A model generated the notes under the pieces. It was not told the DNA's origin, did no database searches, and worked only from the letters and a program-made list of their open reading frames with translations. Source: a virus. Taken from it: a DNA stretch of 22,947 bases. Each line of letters opens with the position of its first letter. Position 1 is the stretch's first letter. The DNA lies in the IMG/VR virus record IMGVR_UViG_3300009164_000375, positions 1 to 22,947 of that record; one strand, 5' to 3'. Positions 21,351 through 22,947 of the stretch are shown here, piece by piece. Made by a program: the position numbers and the translations under genes.

Positions 21351-22590
21351 GTCGGCTAAACGCACGTCCTACGGACTGTTTTCCGATCCTGGAACAGGCA
21401 AGACCTACTGCGCCTTACGCATCGCACAACGCTGGACTGACAACGCTCTAGTCGTGTGTCCGTTGTCTGTCAAAGAGCAGTGGGCAAAGGAAGCAAAACT
21501 GGTGGGTGTGCCTACGGAAATCTATCACTACGAACAGGTGCGCAACAAGCGCTACTTCGACGTAATCGTGAACAAACTCCGTGCTGGTCAGACCACGTTC
21601 ATCCTTGACGAAAGCCACCGCATAAAAAGCCCAAGCACCGCAACAACCAAAGCAGTGCTCAAGCTGGCGCCACTCGCCACAACAAGGCTCGCACTCACTG
21701 GCACTCCGACTGCAAATTCACCAGCGGATTTATACACACAGCTCAAGTTCTTGCAACCTGAGCGCAAGATGGAAACCTATCGGGACTTCCAAAGCGAATA
21801 CATCGAAGCACTACCAGCAAACCATCCACTCATGAAGCGCATTGCTGGTCGTCCGTTCATTGCACAAAAGCGCAAAGATGGATCGCTGATGACAAAGAAC
21901 ATCGACAAGCTGAAGAAGCGTGTGCATGAATACGGCATCACAGTCAAGTTGGACGAGGTGGTGGAGTTGCCTGAGCGCACGATGTTGACACGCATGTGCA
22001 CACCCGACAGCGAGTTGCTCAAGACATATCGAGAATTGCAAAAGAATTACATCGCCAAGTTCAAGTCCGAGGAAGTAACAGCGCAAAATGCCGCAGTGTT
22101 GGCTGGGCGCTTGACACGTCTGTCCTCGGGTTATGGTCATGCTGACTTTGACGTTTCATTTGCTAACCCGAAATTGCAAGAGCTTGTCGACGACATTGGC
22201 TCATTCGTAGCAGCAGGGAAGTGCATCGTCTGGTCAGTGTGGACTGCCGAGCGCAACGACGCAATGGACGCACTCAGCGCACGTGGTTGTCGAGTGACGC
22301 TTGACCCAGACGAATTTATAAATGGTGACTACCAGATCTTGCTCGGTTCACCCAAGATGTATGGCACAGGCTTAAACTTGCAGTGTGCCAAGTACCAACT
22401 GTGGCTCTCTCGGTCATGGTCGTTGTTGGAAAGGGAGCAAGCACTAGCAAGGAACTACCGAGCTGGGCAAACAGAGAAAACAGTTGTTGTGGATTACTTA
22501 ACAGAAGGAACAATCGATGCAAGAGTTCTGAATGCTTTGGAAAACAAAACAGATTTACTAAACGAAATAATGACCACAGGAGCATTTTGA
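21304..22590 (+). CDS. Superfamily 2 DNA helicase/translocase, SNF2-like
   Basis: The start chosen is the ATG at 21304 (MEEKQLFTWQQKALDES), giving 428 aa. The longer frame from 21247 adds residues that only overlap the nuclease gene. Motif I is SDPGTGKT (Lys33), motif II is DESH (102-105), motif III is LTGTPTANSP, and the C-terminal half has MYGTGLNLQ and RNYRAGQ (383-389), corresponding to motifs V and VI. DESH with RNYRAGQ is characteristic of SNF2-type ATP-driven double-strand translocases in phages. No zinc finger or nuclease domain is fused. It overlaps the VRR-NUC gene, and together they probably process DNA structures. It ends in TGATG with the following gene. Confidence 0.9.
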   Translation: MEEKQLFTWQQKALDESAKRTSYGLFSDPGTGKTYCALRIAQRWTDNALVVCPLSVKEQWAKEAKLVGVPTEIYHYEQVRNKRYFDVIVNKLRAGQTTFILDESHRIKSPSTATTKAVLKLAPLATTRLALTGTPTANSPADLYTQLKFLQPERKMETYRDFQSEYIEALPANHPLMKRIAGRPFIAQKRKDGSLMTKNIDKLKKRVHEYGITVKLDEVVELPERTMLTRMCTPDSELLKTYRELQKNYIAKFKSEEVTAQNAAVLAGRLTRLSSGYGHADFDVSFANPKLQELVDDIGSFVAAGKCIVWSVWTAERNDAMDALSARGCRVTLDPDEFINGDYQILLGSPKMYGTGLNLQCAKYQLWLSRSWSLLEREQALARNYRAGQTEKTVVVDYLTEGTIDARVLNALENKTDLLNEIMTTGAF

Positions 22591-22925
22591 TGCCACGAGT
22601 ATTTATCACGTCCAACCGCATGCGCAAGGACACATACACGAGGGAACTAAAGCCCATCGTCGACTTGCGCCCAGCCGAACAATACGGAAGTCTTGTTTCG
22701 GTTTTTGACCACGACATGGATCCAAGCAAACGTGAAGACGTAATGGTTGCGTCAGAGCGCTTACAAGACTTTGACCCAGAGCAGGATTACATTCTGCCCA
22801 ATGGCTCGCCAATCGCCACACTGACAACAGGCTTACTGTTGCGAGAGAAAAACGTCGAATCTGTCCAGACACTTGTGTGGGACAAGATCTATCTTAAATA
22901 TTTATTGAATGTGATTGAACTATGA
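22590..22925 (+). CDS. Small phage protein of unknown function (111 aa)
   Basis: The start is the ATG at 22590, in a TGATG overlap with the helicase stop, with AGGAG seven bases upstream. An in-frame extension from 22383 would lie inside the helicase gene. The sequence starts MPRVFITSNRMRKDTYTREL and includes YGSLVSVFDHDMDPSKREDV and PNGSPIATLTTGLLLREKN. It ends in VWDKIYLKYLLNVIEL. I cannot assign it to a domain. Its end overlaps the next start by ATGA. Coupling with the helicase and the next gene suggests a replication or recombination role, by context only. Confidence 0.75.
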   Translation: MPRVFITSNRMRKDTYTRELKPIVDLRPAEQYGSLVSVFDHDMDPSKREDVMVASERLQDFDPEQDYILPNGSPIATLTTGLLLREKNVESVQTLVWDKIYLKYLLNVIEL

Positions 22926-22947
22926 GCGAACACGCAAAACTTTCTCC
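22922..22947 (+). CDS. Start of a gene, possibly DUF2800 (PD-(D/E)XK nuclease-like)
   Basis: Only the first nine codons are in the window: MSEHAKLSP. The ATG overlaps the previous stop (ATGA). DUF2800 proteins, predicted Cas4/RecB-like nucleases of phages, often begin with a similar HAxLSPS pattern, and they occur beside SNF2-like helicases and VRR-NUC genes. The call rests on nine residues and on neighbourhood, so it is tentative. Confidence 0.4.

Noticed and set aside
22383-22589. Earlier start for the 111-aa protein
   Set aside because: It runs inside the helicase gene; the ATG at 22590 has a good AGGAG site and a TGATG junction.

Overview
This window looks like part of a double-stranded DNA bacteriophage genome with a podovirus-like (short-tailed) layout, probably infecting a Gram-negative bacterium. 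Genes are packed head to tail, with ATGA, TAATG or TGATG start/stop overlaps. One arm encodes virion proteins and the other two carry DNA replication and nucleotide metabolism. There is no integrase, repressor or attachment site in view. No host can be named from the sequence.

Region 1 (1-11894, + strand) is a late, structural operon. It has the 3' end of a tail fibre or appendage gene, a large beta-propeller-like tail hub/nozzle protein (666 aa) and a small conserved protein (82 aa). An unexpected pair follows: an acyl carrier protein (95 aa) and a full-length beta-ketoacyl-ACP synthase (371 aa). Next come a 164-aa GNAT-like protein in the position of T7 gp13 and four large proteins (1019, 337, 571 and 390 aa) in the position where T7-like phages keep internal/ejection proteins. 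The operon ends at two tandem intrinsic terminators (11895-11957).

Region 2 (11916-20750, - strand) is read from about 20800 leftward. It holds small early proteins (a family with an HCDKH motif, a coiled-coil protein, a papain-like fold candidate, a membrane-tethered HTH protein and a DUF932 protein). A metabolic and replicative block follows: a UDP-galactopyranose-mutase-like flavoprotein, an 80-aa protein, the flavin-dependent thymidylate synthase ThyX, a HAD phosphatase, a DUF6378-like protein, a DnaQ-like 3'-5' exonuclease and a C-family (DnaE-like) DNA polymerase. The polymerase is cut in two by an in-frame TAA. A small ORF closes the operon. Two sigma-70-like promoters and a repeated ribosome-binding leader drive this arm.

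Region 3 (20886-22947, + strand) diverges from region 2. It encodes a VRR-NUC-like nuclease, a superfamily 2 (SNF2-like) helicase, a conserved small protein, and the first codons of what may be a DUF2800 protein.

No gene-free stretch exceeds about 150 bases. The main gaps (19711-19812, 20110-20255, 20751-20885) hold regulatory elements described below. The most unusual feature is the ACP/ketosynthase pair inside the virion operon. Next are the interrupted polymerase, the Thr-Gly minisatellite in the 1019-aa protein, and the repeated leader of the early operon.
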